From contig OZ026547.1 of NCBI GenBank assembly GCA_964020155.1, forward strand, positions 4,337,095-4,401,094: a stretch of 64,000 nt of DNA, written 5' to 3'. The number at the start of each line of letters is the position of its first letter. The first letter of the stretch is position 1. The translations under genes and the position numbers were made by a program. This document shows, piece by piece, positions 47,391-60,275 of the stretch. This DNA comes from Chondrilla cf. caribensis. Taxonomy: Eukaryota; Porifera; Demospongiae; Chondrillida; Chondrillidae. The notes beneath the pieces are model-generated. The model was not told where the DNA came from. It saw only the letters and a list, made by a program, of their open reading frames with translations, and made no database searches.

Positions 47391-49579
47391 ATGGCTCAAA
47401 ATCAACCCATCCGGTTCTAAGAACACCTCCAGGTATGTGAATTCACGAGTGCAGTGTTGAAACTCATTCGATTTAGCACGAAACAGGTTAGGTGTACCTT
47501 TTGTTCAGGTAGCTAGTGGATGAAATGGACGGGTCGCCATTTTCAGAGCTCATCCCGATTGTGTTCATGAAAGTTTATTTCCGTTTCTTTTAGCTCCAGA
47601 ATGTCGGAATCAACGTCCAATCGATTGGATTTGCAACTCTTACGATGGAATCCGACAAGTTTATCTGCGTGAGAGAAAAAGTCGGTGAAACCAGGCCCGT
47701 ACGCAGGCTTCACAAAAGGGGGGTTACATTTTTAGTGCAGTTCATATCCATCTGTCATCACACATGCATGCCATCACAATTATACAGATCATCGTTGAAG
47801 GTTTGATATTAATTAAGCATAACATGCAGTTTATGTCTGGTCATGTCACAAATATACGAATATACACAAAGCTTAATAACAGCTACTGTGCTGAATCAAA
47901 TAGCAAATTGACTGATTCCAGTCTACATAATCATTACATCATAATGGGGTGGCTGCATCACCTTTGTATCAGATCATATTACCGTGAAATTTTGATCATT
48001 TGTGCCCTAGACAATGGTGGCACTTGGACAACAGCATTTTATCATTTCAATGTATAGACAGAAGGGGGGTTCGGTCGAACCCCCTCGAACCCCCCCTGTG
48101 TACAGGCCTGGAAACTACACAGGTTATCATCATCGACCTCAACGACCCCGCTTCCCCAATCCGGAGACCGATTTCTGCAGATTCGGCCATCATGAACCCA
48201 ACTGCCAAAGTGCTGGCACTGAAAGGTAACATGCGGTCCTTGTAGTTGTACGTTCGTCTTCAACTGCAGTTCTGTGTGGACAGGAAGTAGTGATCTTGTG
48301 ACTTTGTCACTTTGAAATTTGTTTAGGAGTAAACCGGTGTTTATGATTGTACAAGTAAAAGGGAGAAATTTTGGATCTAAAATTTACCAGACAATCTCTA
48401 CACTATTGTGTTCATTGACACTAATATGTACTGTTCAGTATATCTCAGTCAATGCTCTTAGTACATATATGTGTACAGTAAAATGAATATTCTTGCTTCA
48501 GTTGCATATCATTGAAGTCGGGACCCCTCCAGAGGGCAACCAGCCCTTCCAGAAGAGAGCAGTTGACAGCACCTTCCCTCCAGAAGCACAGCTTGATATC
48601 CCTGTGGCAATGCAGGTTAGCTTAGCTTTGTGCGTGTGTGTGTGTGTACTTGCATGTACTTGCCTGCATGCTTGCTTCACTGTGTTCAGATCATTCTCAA
48701 TTTTATTCTCACTGCCATTCCGCTTTTCCCTCTTCCCGTTCCAATTCCATGTAGATATCCAGCAAGTATGACATGATCTACGTGATCACGAAGTTTGGCT
48801 ACATCCATGTGTTTGACCTGGAGTCGGGTACATGCATCTACATGAACAGGATAAGTGGTGACACCATCTTTGTCACAGCTCCCCATGACCCCACCAGTGG
48901 GATCATTGCTGTCAATAGGAAAGGACAGGTACATATGTATGTACATGAGTGTACAGTCTTGTATTTAGTGCAAATTGCTTCAACAACTTTTAAGCACAGG
49001 TTGAGCTTGTACATTGTATTGTATTATATTCAAACTTGCTTGGTGAGTACCTTGAAGGGCACACCCAATCTGCCCTTGTTATCAGAGGTACTTACTATCA
49101 ATACTGGTTGACATGTGCAGTGTACATGAGATAGGGACTGAGTGAGGTGTATTATAGTCTAACATGAATGATAAGTAACTAATAAGTGCACCGGATCTGT
49201 ACTTATCAAGGGTGCTCACTTACTATCAGTACTGGTTGATGTAGTGTATATAAGCTAGGGACTGAGTGAGGTGTATGTATCAACGGGGGCTTTTACTGAC
49301 CAGGGTACTTACCGATCAAACTGTGCCGATTCTTGTTAGACCATCACATGATGTCCTGGTCCTGTACGTACTTGTTTTGTTAGGTCCTGTCAGTGAGTAT
49401 TGACGAAGGGAACATCATTCCTTATGTGACAAATGTGCTGAACAATCCCGATCTTGCTCTGAGGATTGCCACCAGAAACAACTTGGCCAGAGCAGAGGAC
49501 TCTTTGTGGGAGGTCCAACACCATATTTGCTTAGGGGAACTTCGGGGAAGCCACCAGAGTACCTGCCACTGCCCCAAAG
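47391..49579 (+). pseudogene. CLTC-like: Clathrin heavy chain pseudogene, N-terminal part
   Basis: Exons with intact GT-AG introns encode the start of the N-terminal beta-propeller. 47,391-47,432: MAQNQPIRF-stop-EHLQ, with TAA at 47,418 where a Gln is usual. 47,593-48,225: [20 protein letters not shown]...REKVGE, split by a transposon, then [20 protein letters not shown]. 48,502-48,615: [16 protein letters not shown]. 48,755-48,928: [20 protein letters not shown]. 49,384-49,579: [17 protein letters not shown], then a frameshift near 49,500 and TAG at 49,532 in a Gln place, ending ATAPK. About 150 residues between the second and third exon, and everything after about residue 370, are missing. 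Retained introns mean a DNA duplication, not retrotransposition. Confidence 0.92.
47692..48110. mobile_element. hAT-like non-autonomous element inside the clathrin exon
   Basis: The 419-base insert begins CAGGCCCGTACGCAGG and ends with the complement of CAGGCCTGTACACAGG (14 of 16 match). It is flanked by the 5-base direct repeat GAAAC (47,687-47,691 and 48,111-48,115). Removing the insert and one repeat restores the frame ...[13 protein letters not shown], so the boundaries are exact. Five-base duplications occur in a subgroup of hAT elements. No transposase is encoded. Confidence 0.85.
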
Positions 49580-50332
49580 GTTTGTTTTTTATTTTTACTT
49601 TTGTATACTGAATTACTCCTTCTCCCATTTGACTAGGAATGATGAAGCAGTTTTGGCTCCTTGAAAGGAATGGCCAAAGTGGCTTCTTATAATATTATAG
49701 AAGTTGTTGACATTTAGAACATATCCACTGATGGTAGCTTTAAGATAGAATTAAGTATTAAGAAAAAAAGTAATTCTAACACTGTGTCTTATTATTTTAT
49801 TTTTATCTGCATTTGTAATAAATTCATTATATTATGAAATTTGGATACTTTTGCTTCAGGACTTAATCTCCTATAAATAATTGACTAACTAACTCCATGT
49901 TATTGTGACATCAACTTTGTTCATGTATGATTAATTGATTACCAATATTTAATTTAATAATAATCCATATAATCAATAATTATTAGCTATGTGTATTGCA
50001 TTGCAATACAACAGTCTGTCTAATGGTTATGTTTGAGCCATATTCATTGTATGATATACCAATAATTGAAGTTCTTATTGGGAATTGATAATACATGACT
50101 ATATATTATACAAAAACAAGTTAGATTCACATCAGTACAAACGAAAATGGAAGTTCAATGTCCAATGTACAGATATTCTCTTAACCTGCAGGGAGATAGA
50201 TGATTACATAAAAATTAATAGTAATAATAATCCTGTGGATAGGATTTGAACTATTGCTATTTGTGTTTGTGCACGTGTGCGTGTGTGTGTGTGTGTGCAT
50301 GTGCGCGTGTGTGTGTGTGTGTGCATTTGTGC

Positions 50333-50395
<63 letters not shown>

Positions 50396-50479
50396 TGCAC
50401 TGCTGTACGTTCATTGAATAGAACAGTATATGTTTTGTTAATGTTACTTGATATAAATAAATGTACCAATACATAAGCC
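49580..50479. other. AT-rich spacer and start of duplicon copy 2
   Basis: No gene seen to 50,175. From 50,176 the sequence matches the window start; a GT microsatellite (about 50,270-50,395) occupies the place of the 1.3 kb extra DNA of copy 1. Confidence 0.55.
50270..50395. repeat. (GT)n microsatellite
   Basis: Imperfect GT/GC repeats, then a pure GT tract from about 50,335. Confidence 0.95.
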
Positions 50480-50711
50480 AGCAAGGTGTGACCATGCAGT
50501 CTCTGGTTGATGTCTGACTCACTGTGGTTATTCCCAGTGCGGTAGTGATGGGTAGCACTCGCTCATCTTCGCCTCCAGATAACAACCCATCCCTTTGCAG
50601 AATAGCCAGAGATAGAGACTCAACTGTACTGTTCACTCCAGATATGAACACATGTTCACTGAGGTCCAGTGGTACATTGGAATGATGGCTACTATTGAGC
50701 ACTGACTTCAT
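50480..50711 (-). CDS. Putative exon of unknown gene (duplicon copy 2)
   Basis: Paralog of 1,352-1,618, with the same start MKSVLNSSH and the core HVFISGVNSTVESLSLAILQ, then GGEDERVLPITTALGITTVS. It begins after TTTATTTAG. Differences between the copies are mostly single codons with no stop over about 70 codons. Function not recognised. Confidence 0.3.
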
Positions 50712-51455
50712 CTAAATAAACACACAGGCAGTATTACGCACATATATATTATGTGACAATGCATGAATTGACATGCACGTGAATACATGTACACACACAT
50801 AATTATGTACTTAGAGATGCACATCTAGTAAACACTCAGGCGATGAGTGTCCAGGGATAGCCTTTAATTCACATAATATTATATTAAACTTATCCTAGCA
50901 TCCAGTAGCCATAATAATATTCCTATTTCAAGAGAAGTATTAGGATTAACGTTCATTGTCCAAATGCTGAAAATCTGTTAACTATAACTCTTAAAACTGT
51001 CCCACTATTCTTTGTGAACTCCATTTTGTACATTAGCTGTCCCTCCCTGTAGGCCTGATAGTGGACACCTATGTATGGCAAATATCAGGGAACGAGCACA
51101 CACACACGCACGCACGTACACACACACAAGTAAAAAAATAAGACTGTAACAAAGATTTGTAAATCAGACATAAATGATTATCAATAGAATACTATTACAC
51201 CGTTTTGTTCTACATATACAGACATAATATATATATAGCAGGTTTTCCTAACACACGTAGCTACTATAAAATGGCGACTGCTAATCTTGTAAAGGAACTG
51301 GAGTGTGTGAACGTCTGTGTTTTCCACCATCATATTAGAAGAAGAGTGCTTTGATGCGGTATCATTTACACGTAAGAAACAGCACTCACTGAGACCCGAA
51401 CGACTGTTCAATTCCTAAGTTCTTTTAATCCGCGCGCAACACATTTTTTCCCGCC
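50712..51455. other. Duplicon copy 2 flank; no gene
   Basis: It matches 1,621-2,990, but the two long CA tracts of copy 1 are reduced to a short ACAC run at about 51,098-51,128. Confidence 0.6.
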
Positions 51456-51671
51456 ATGAGGCGCTGGTCCTGTTCGAGCTGTTTGTCTGCGTTTAGCAAG
51501 TATAACAGATACAAATACCTCGACAAGGATTATCGACTTTGTTGGAACTTCACCTTTGATGATTTCGGAGACCCTTTTCTCTTTGCCGTCATAGTCAACA
51601 CCACAGGATGGGTCGGGTTCGGGCTGTCTCCAGATGGTAGCGTGACTGATTTGGACGTCGACATTGGCTGA
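51456..51671 (+). pseudogene. DOMON-domain exon fragment (copy 2)
   Basis: Paralog of 2,990-3,205 with five or six residue changes (for example CWNFTFDD, SVTDLDVDIG). The Phe and Asp forms look closer to the DOMON consensus than copy 1. The TGA after DIG is shared. Confidence 0.5.
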
Positions 51672-52007
51672 CAAGTAGATCCACGGAACATCTTCTTTAA
51701 TGTGAGCTGCTAGTATGCACATTGATAATATTGTACTTGCATCCTGGTTGACAAGTAGAATAGAGTAAAAACTGTGCATGCATAAGCCATGTAGCTTCAA
51801 AATGTAAGATCTCATGTCTATAGTCATTTCGTTGCCATGTATTTAACGTGGATTGCCGTTTTGCTGGGTCTGACACCGCGACCCTACTATCCATAGTGTA
51901 TGCCAGTATTATACATACTAATAGGAAATCTACTACTTCCGACTAACATGTGTATTCCGGTCTATTGTCTATGCTCATCAAGATGTTATACATGGAACAC
52001 ACATGCA

Positions 52008-52070
<63 letters not shown>

Positions 52071-52993
52071 ACTATAGGATTGACTTGGACGAAGTTACTC
52101 GTCTGGCGCCCATTTTAATCACGTGATCAGTATGGAACAGCGCATACGCAATACCATACTGCAGTTCCATTGGTGGAAGAACTTATAACTCCACCCCTTG
52201 TGAAATGCTCCTGCAATTTCATTGGTTCAACTTTTTTGACCCAATCCCCACTGCGTGCTTAGGTCCGCTATTTCCTTTTTCAGCCGCTCTTAGATGTGTT
52301 TGCTCAAGTTTCTTAGACATGTAATTCTTAATGATCTCTATAATATGTATATTGTGTATGTATTGATGATCATCCTCAAATGCCACAAAATGATGCTTAT
52401 TATAATGCATATGTCTATCAAGATGGTACTCGCAGCTATCTGTATATTGTATGCATTTATTGTATTTAATTTCCATTTTCATTTATCTACCACATCCATA
52501 TCCATTGGACCCTAAGTACAGTGTCAGTTCTGTGTGTATCTTTATTGAGGCATACAAATTGTATGGTAGAATAAAATATACCAACAGAGTGTGCGTGTAC
52601 ATGTATGTATAGTTGAATGCATGTGTTAGAAAGAAAAAAAAATTAATACATACCAGTTGTGATATACAACTGGTCATTAGAGACATTTGATGAATCAGAT
52701 ACAATTCTCTCCCTGGTGTCTGGTATATATAGTGAAATATATGCACAGTCTTCTATATCAATCGGAAGTAATAGCAGCATTTTAGACTGAATATCTTGTG
52801 CTATATATATTTGACCATAGATCATATTCATAGTTCTATACCATGGTGTGGAAGATCTATGATTTGACAACCATTGCACAGCAAAATCGAACGTCACTTA
52901 AATGGCTGCCGAATACGTTCTAAATCTTTGTTCACGTTGAATCGGACTGTCTCATTCGACTGTCTTGTACCTTCGTAGTAGAGGATTGCTGCC
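51672..52993. other. Duplicon copy 2 spacer with CA microsatellite
   Basis: It matches 3,206-4,060 and 4,900-5,289. CA tract at 52,011-52,070. No gene seen. Confidence 0.55.
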
Positions 52994-53035
52994 ATGGCGT
53001 CACTTCTGAGGTCTTTTCTCCACGGAAGCCATCAG
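52994..53035 (+). CDS. Repeated putative first exon, copy 4 (14 codons)
   Basis: MASLLRSFLHGSHQ then CAG|GTAAGA; it differs from the 5,290 copy by one residue. Confidence 0.3.
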
Positions 53036-53359
53036 GTAAGACTTACTCAGTAAGTTTCTAGCTGTTGCCTCCTCCGAAATTCGCTCGGATACGTCCACGG
53101 TAACTTAGACCAAATCACTGATGTTGACAATGTTGTTATTTTCTTGCATATCCGGGTAGATCGATCAATGCGACATCGCCTTTGCGATTGTCGCTTTTGT
53201 ACCTACGGTAACACGAAGGAATAGAGTTCTTCATCTGACGTTATCGTCGTATCACGCCTCAAATTATTGCGAGTTCACCTCACGATTCCCTCCTCGAACG
53301 TGCGATTCAATACATCCAGGTTCTAATCAACAATTTAGTACTGTAGAATGTTGGCACAT

Positions 53360-53444
<85 letters not shown>

Positions 53445-53831
53445 GCACGCACGCACGTGCCAACACACACATGCCCATTAACTGTCATCTGATAGTGTGT
53501 GCAGTACAGTATAGAGCTGGTGGTGTCATGCGACAGTGATATGACTAATGTATATGTTTGATAGGTGTCATATGACAGTCACATAACCAATATACGTATA
53601 CAATTATTATTAACCACACTGTAGTAGAAGTAGTATAATTAGTTATACAGTAAATTGATATTCCTTCATCCAATCGTGCATAGCGATAAGATTGTAATTT
53701 GAAGTGAAAATTATTATTATAGCATCAATCATGTTTACAATCTAACTGAGTGTTTATGACCTAGTGAATTGTATGTGTTTCTCAAGTTCCTAGTTCACAC
53801 ACTACTAGTGAGTATAATGTTGTTTGATGTG
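53036..53831. other. Spacer with CA microsatellite and E-boxes
   Basis: CA tract at 53,362-53,440; CATATGACAGTCACAT-type repeat near 53,570; conserved downstream FReD block near 53,675-53,831. No gene. Confidence 0.55.
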
Positions 53832-55076
53832 TTAGTCTCTGGAACGAAGCTTCATTTCACTACATTTGAGAGTGGAGGAGAATGCGTGCCATTGTCTCAT
53901 GTAACCATTGTTGTCGTATGGTTTGTTCAGGTTAGAACATTCACATCGTTGGTACCACCATCCTGAACTGTAGGAGTGGGCACAGTTTCCTGACCAGTTA
54001 TCATTATCCCTGTCAGGTGTTGAGAATGGCATACCATCATTATTGTAAATTGACCCACAAGCCCTCATCCCATCACCAGCTGTTCCACTGTATGCTCCAA
54101 GATCTAGTCTGTAGTTGTTGGCAGCATTGTGAACAGCAATGGAGCTGTAGATGGCATATTTGTGTATTCCTTTGTTGTCGGTCATGTCAATTCTCAACTC
54201 GGCAGCACAAATACTGAATGTCAAGCAGTTGATCTTCTTCAATCCAAGCCAATGTTCATACTGTGGATCGCCAAATCCTTGTTCGTAATCGGTCCAGTTG
54301 CGATTGAAGTCCAATTGAGCATGTCTTCTTCTCTGGAACACGATCCATTGTCCATTTTTCATGTCACAAAATACTTTGAATGGTTTTGTATTGGGACAGT
54401 TTGGTGCAATAGTGTAGACCCCATCTTGAGTACATCCTCTCTGATAGACATCCTTACAGTCCCGAGGTATGGTATCCCCAGATGGTGTACCTGAGAATGA
54501 AGTGAATACACTAACCTGACCAGTACATGTAGTTCTTGCACGATATTTCTAGTCTGTAGTCCTAGTAGCAATAGCTATCCCAGTGTCCTAATAATCTGTT
54601 CTTACTAGTGCTAGGACAATTACTGAATATTAATGTCAAATCTGATCATCATTGGTGGTTCAAGTGAAGTGATTAATCACAGGAAGTAATTGAGTATGAC
54701 AGGAAATCACAATTGCCAAGACTCTTCACTTAATGTGTTTGTGTGATTTGAGAGTACTAGAATAACACCAAAAAGACTCCAAATATTGCACACCAAGCCT
54801 AACAGGTGCATGACCTCACAATGTGAGAGTGGTTTCCAATATAATTTCTCCCAGTGATAAATCATTATAAAGTTGATAACTGAGAAGTGATAATTGATTT
54901 CAAAATCACATGTATGTACCCATCATTATATCTCCCATTCCACTACTATCCCAGTGTCCTAGTGTGTAGTGTATAATAGTATGATTGAACTCACATTGTG
55001 CATTTGTGGTGTGTGCTCCAGCTAGGATGAATCCTATAGTGAGGATGACTGGTGTGAGTAAATTCTCCATCGTCAT
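53832..55076 (-). CDS. Secreted fibrinogen-related protein A4
   Basis: Exon 1 (54,995-55,076, MTMENLLTPVILTIGF...) and exon 2 (53,832-54,490) join T|GT to 246 residues with no break. FReD motifs: CKDVYQRGC, CDMKNGQWIVFQRR, NRNWTDYEQGFGDPQYE, ELRIDMTDNKG, STPDRDND, GWWYQRCECSNLNKPY, LKCSEMKLRSRD. It is the functional partner of pseudogene A1 in the duplicated 5 kb block. Its intron is 504 bases, against 131 in A3; the extra ~370 bases lie between two copies of CTATCCCAGTGTCCTA. Predicted secreted, lectin-like by family; ligand unknown. Confidence 0.88.
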
Positions 55077-55192
55077 CTTGTGTCAGTAGTTGAAGTAACT
55101 GCAGTGACCTCCAATGCAGGTTGATATCTTGTCCACTTGTTGTCTTTCTCCCTTTGAGCTGTTTGTGTTGTTGTAGGTGGTCACTTCTCCTC

Positions 55193-55199
55193 TTTTATA
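55193..55199 (-). promoter_or_regulatory. TATA box of A4
   Basis: TATAAAA then GAGGAGAAG, about 120 bases before the start codon. Confidence 0.72.
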
Positions 55200-56184
55200 G
55201 CCTCCAAAGGAAGTGTGAGTGTTTGTGGTTAATCTAGTGGTTGCCTATATTAGAGTATACTGCAGCGTATAATTTTTCCTGTGGTCAACCTCAGAATTTC
55301 TGTGAGGGTGTTATTGTAAGTATTCGTAATAATACTCATTTTATAGTAATCAAATTACTTGTTAAATTATACTTGACCTCACTGAGACTAATTGACCATT
55401 TGTGGTAATAACACAACTTTGTGGTAGACACTAGTTGTCCACAACAATTTCTAAGCATTATTTCCATGGTTTCTGTAGTTAAGTATGGATTCCTCTACCT
55501 CACCTATGATATTGCACATATGTGTGGAGATTGGTGTACATGCACACACACGCATGCACGTTTCCTGTCATGTGATAGTGCATGCAGTACAGTGAAACAC
55601 AGTGTACACAAGAGCTGGTGGCATCATGTAACAGTCACATGACTAATGGATACATTTGGTGGGTGTCATGTGACAGTCAGATGATTAATATATAGAACAT
55701 TGTTGTAAAAGTAGTATAATTAGTCATACACTAAATATTACATTATCAAACATTACATTATGCATACAATAAGATTTGAATACATATACATGTATATGAA
55801 GTATAATTGTATTTTATCTGTGACCTCTTCAATTTCTGTGAGGATGTTGTGCATGGTGAACAACAATATATAAACATCATTTACTTGGTTTCTGTTAATA
55901 AGTATGAAATCTTAGACATTATACTTATACACACTCACACTAAGTATGTATTGCTGTGGCCTCTACATTATCTATAAGGATGGTGTGGTAGACACCAGTT
56001 GACCACAACAGTTCATCAACATTATTTACTTGGTTTCTGTGGATTAGTATGACTACATACAACTGTGTATGTGAAGATTGGCATTGATGTACACATACAC
56101 TACACATCACATACATGCATGTGCATACGTACATACGTTAGTGTATGCACTAACATACACACATGGATGTATGTACCACACATG

Positions 56185-56220
<36 letters not shown>

Positions 56221-56271
56221 CACACACATACATAATTATATAATTTTATTGATATTTATGTTCTCTTTCAG
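55200..56271. other. Intergenic; no gene
   Basis: 55,205-55,460 matches 17,400-17,670; 56,060-56,180 matches 13,690-13,800. E-box palindromes lie at about 55,570-55,690; a short CA tract lies at 56,188-56,217. Confidence 0.5.
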
Positions 56272-56351
56272 GTGCTAAACATAATGGGGCAGTTATTGGT
56301 GATATCATTCTTCCACCCTGGGCCAGGGGGGGGTCCCAAGTGCAAAGAGAG
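56272..56351 (+). pseudogene. Isolated WDFY3-like BEACH exon (copy III)
   Basis: Between TTCTCTTTCAG and GAG|GTATTA the frame reads AKHNGAVIGDIILPPWARGG...QRE. This resembles the BEACH segment with the hhLPPWA-G motif that follows the EFYYLP segment. Its phase (two bases before the first codon) fits the donor phase of the exon ending at 33,337. A run of eight G near the end has probably changed the coding length. No other exon of this copy is visible. Confidence 0.5.
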
Positions 56352-57677
<1,326 letters not shown>

Positions 57678-57719
57678 ATGGTGTCACTTCTGAGGTCTTT
57701 TCTCCACGGAAGCCATCAG
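57678..57719 (+). CDS. Repeated putative first exon, copy 5 (14 codons)
   Basis: MVSLLRSFLHGSHQ then CAG|GTAAGA. It is followed by the 57,740-57,970 segment shared with 33,930-34,140. Confidence 0.3.
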
Positions 57720-58321
57720 GTAAGACTTACTCAGCAAGTTTATGTTGCCTCATCCCAAATTCTCGTACGGCACGGAAACTTAGACCAAATCTCTGATGTT
57801 ATTAATGTTGCTATTTTACTAGCATGTTCGGTAGATAGATCAATGCGACACAAGTTGTTGGAGTATATTTCCTCAAAATGATATGTGAGCTCCTCCTGGG
57901 TGGAAGGATGTAGGAAAATAGAGGTGGTTATTATGCCTATGCATACGTGTGTGTGTGTGTGTGTGTATCCCTCCAAACTGCATGTGTTATTTGCTTATAG
58001 TGTAACATCATAATGTAACTACTACAGTGTGTCCCTTGGGCGGTCTTTATATACAGGTTCCACTGTACATCAACTACTACATTGTGTCCCTTGGGCGGTC
58101 TTTATATACAAGTTCCACTGTATATCAACTACTGTATGTATATTTATAGCATTCATAAATCTCACTAAATTCACATGTACATCAAAGAATTGCATCATTG
58201 ATCATAATACACATATAAGCTAATCTACCTAATGTTAATATATGTGTAGAGTTAGTTATTGTGTGTGTTTCCATTAATGCTATGATTGCACACAGTGTGT
58301 TTATAACCATTGGTTGTTGTG
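57720..58321. other. Spacer with two 55-base repeat units; no gene
   Basis: 58,016-58,130 carries two units of the 34,186 repeat; 58,130-58,321 is the C-type FReD downstream flank. Confidence 0.55.
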
Positions 58322-58815
58322 TTAGTCGCAAAAATGTAACTTCATTTGAGTAAACTTCAGAGAAACGTATTTATTTAAAAAGTGCCACCAAGCTACTCCT
58401 TGAGGACCATTCAGTCCACTACGATACAGACCATTAAGGTTGGAGTGGTGGCATCCTGAGCCATACCACCATGCTCCATGGTATACACTAGCATAGTTCC
58501 CACTGTCTGGATCATTGTCTCTGTCTTTAGTAGTAAACTGCATATCATTATGAACACCTATCATAACGTCTCCAGCAGTTCCTGTATAACCTGCTATGTT
58601 TAGTCTGAGGTACACCTATTTCTATACCTATGGCCTTGGACAAGCACCTGTATCTCTCCTTTTTGATGCATGCACATAGCTATACAATGTTTACTGTTTC
58701 TCTGCCATGTACCATAATAATTATTGTGTGTATAATTTTACTCACATTGTCCATATGCTGTATTAGCTAGTAAAAGTATGGCATAAGTTGTTGATCCGCC
58801 ACAAAAGTTGATCAT
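58322..58815 (-). pseudogene. FReD copy C3, internally deleted pseudogene
   Basis: Signal exon 58,746-58,815 (MINFCGGSTTYAILLLANTA, ending T|GTGAG) and TATA box are intact. Only the last ~95 residues of the domain remain (58,322 to about 58,607): RLNIAGYTGTAGD, TKDRDND, WWYGSGCHHSNLNGLY, MKLHFCD. The first ~120 residues of the FReD are replaced by about 130 bases of unrelated DNA. No splice site in the right phase joins the two parts. Confidence 0.83.
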
Positions 58816-58905
58816 GTTCTTGTTCCTGAGCTGTAACGTTCTCTGTAGTCAGTGTTCTCTTTCTCCTTGATCTCTCTTGTTGTTTTTGTGAGTTGAGTGG
58901 TGTTC

Positions 58906-58912
58906 TTTTATA
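58906..58912 (-). promoter_or_regulatory. TATA box of C3
   Basis: TATAAAA followed by GAACACC, as in C1. Confidence 0.65.
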
Positions 58913-59242
58913 GCATTGGTTAGTGGGTGTGTACGTGTGGAAATTGTGTTGTCATGACAATATGTTGGTTGTCATGGCAATATCATCGCACCATATCATC
59001 AGTCATGAGATATTTACAGGCTTCCACGATCAATCAGTCGAATCAAGTAGTTATGTCTCCATATTAGAAGGATGTGTAGTTTAGTGATGTTTCCGATAAT
59101 ATCACTTGTGATGTGTCAGACTTCTTAATGCGTTTATGTCTCCTCTAATGTTGTTATTGTATTTTGTATAGTTTCTGTTTGTGTGAGTGGAGTCTTGCAA
59201 AGTTCCAAATTATTAGTGAGGTACATACTGCATGTAAAGTAA

Positions 59243-59379
59243 GGCAATAGTTGTTGATCCATGACTAAAATTGATCATGTTCTTGTTCCTGAACTGTAAT
59301 GTTCTCTGTAGTCAGTGTTCTCTTTCTCCTTGATCTCTCTTACTTGTTGTTTCTGTGTGTTGAGTGGTGTTCTTTTATA
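59243..59379 (-). pseudogene. C4: orphan FReD promoter and start of signal exon
   Basis: TATAAAA (59,373-59,379), the conserved leader and MINFSHGSTTIA (start 59,278) match C1. Similarity ends about 36 bases into exon 1; no domain exon belongs to it. The downstream (lower-coordinate) copy C3 has its own promoter. Confidence 0.75.
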
Positions 59380-59704
59380 ACATTGGTTAGTGGGTGTGTA
59401 CTTGTGGGAGTGTGTTGTTATGACAAATTCTTGGTTGCCATGGTAATATGATCATACAACCACATAAAATGCTTGAAGGCTGGTCCTCAATGAGGTGTAT
59501 GCACATCATTGTACACTGTAGTCAGTCAAAGTGTTAATGTTGTCATGGTGACATACTGCTCAATACATGTATACCGTTTATATACTAGTAATAATCCAGG
59601 TAAGAACAATAAGCCTGACCTCTACAAGTGGGGCTGCTGCAGTAGACACGTAATATGTGCATAAAATCTGTACAATGTCATCATATCTCAACGTACAGGT
59701 AAGT

Positions 59705-59833
59705 ATGTTGTACATAATGGAACAGATATGCATAATGTTCATAATGGAACAGATATATGTAATGTTTATAATGGAACAGATATGTGTAATGTTCATAATG
59801 GAACAGATATGTCTAATGTTCATAATGGAACAG
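59705..59833. repeat. 27-base tandem repeat, about 4.5 units
   Basis: Unit contains ATAATGGAACAGATATG; units differ by one to three bases. Confidence 0.9.
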
Positions 59834-59944
59834 TATATAGGATGAGACAGTGTGTTTATGACCATTGGTTACATGTTACTATTTGTCACTAGCACAACAA
59901 CCAATGATCATAAGCATGAGAGGACATGACATCTTAACAGACTG

Positions 59945-60225
59945 TACAGTGTAAGCTGTGTTGTACATGACATAATATGTACATGATATACAGTGTAGTC
60001 TATGTTGTATTTGAGATCTGTACATATACTGTAAAGTGTATACTGTGTTGTATATGAGATCTGTACATACTGTACAGTGTGCACTGTGTTGTATATGAGA
60101 TCTGTACATACTCTACAGTGTACACTGTGTTGTATATGAGATCCGTACATATACGTACTGTACAGTATATTTTGTGTTGTACATGAGATCTGTACATACT
60201 ATACAGTGTATACTGTGTTGTATAT
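59945..60225. repeat. ~41-base tandem repeat, about six units
   Basis: Unit contains GTGTTGTATATGAGATCTGT and ACAGTGTA. It leads directly into the 31-base minisatellite. Confidence 0.88.
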
Positions 60226-60275
60226 GGTATTGTGTGTACATGTACCTCAGGTTGGTGGTATTGTGTGTACATGTA
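60225..60275. repeat. 31-base minisatellite, array 4
   Basis: Nearly two units, at the same place relative to D2 as array 1 is to D1. Confidence 0.8.

Noticed and set aside
47193..47426. Minus-strand frame as a definite first exon of the NLR
   Set aside because: It overlaps clathrin exon 1 on the other strand and ends in a stop without a clear phase-0 donor; kept only as a candidate.
59657..59845. MFIMEQICVMFIMEQI frame
   Set aside because: A 27-base tandem repeat stays in frame because 27 is a multiple of three; there is no signal of a gene around it.
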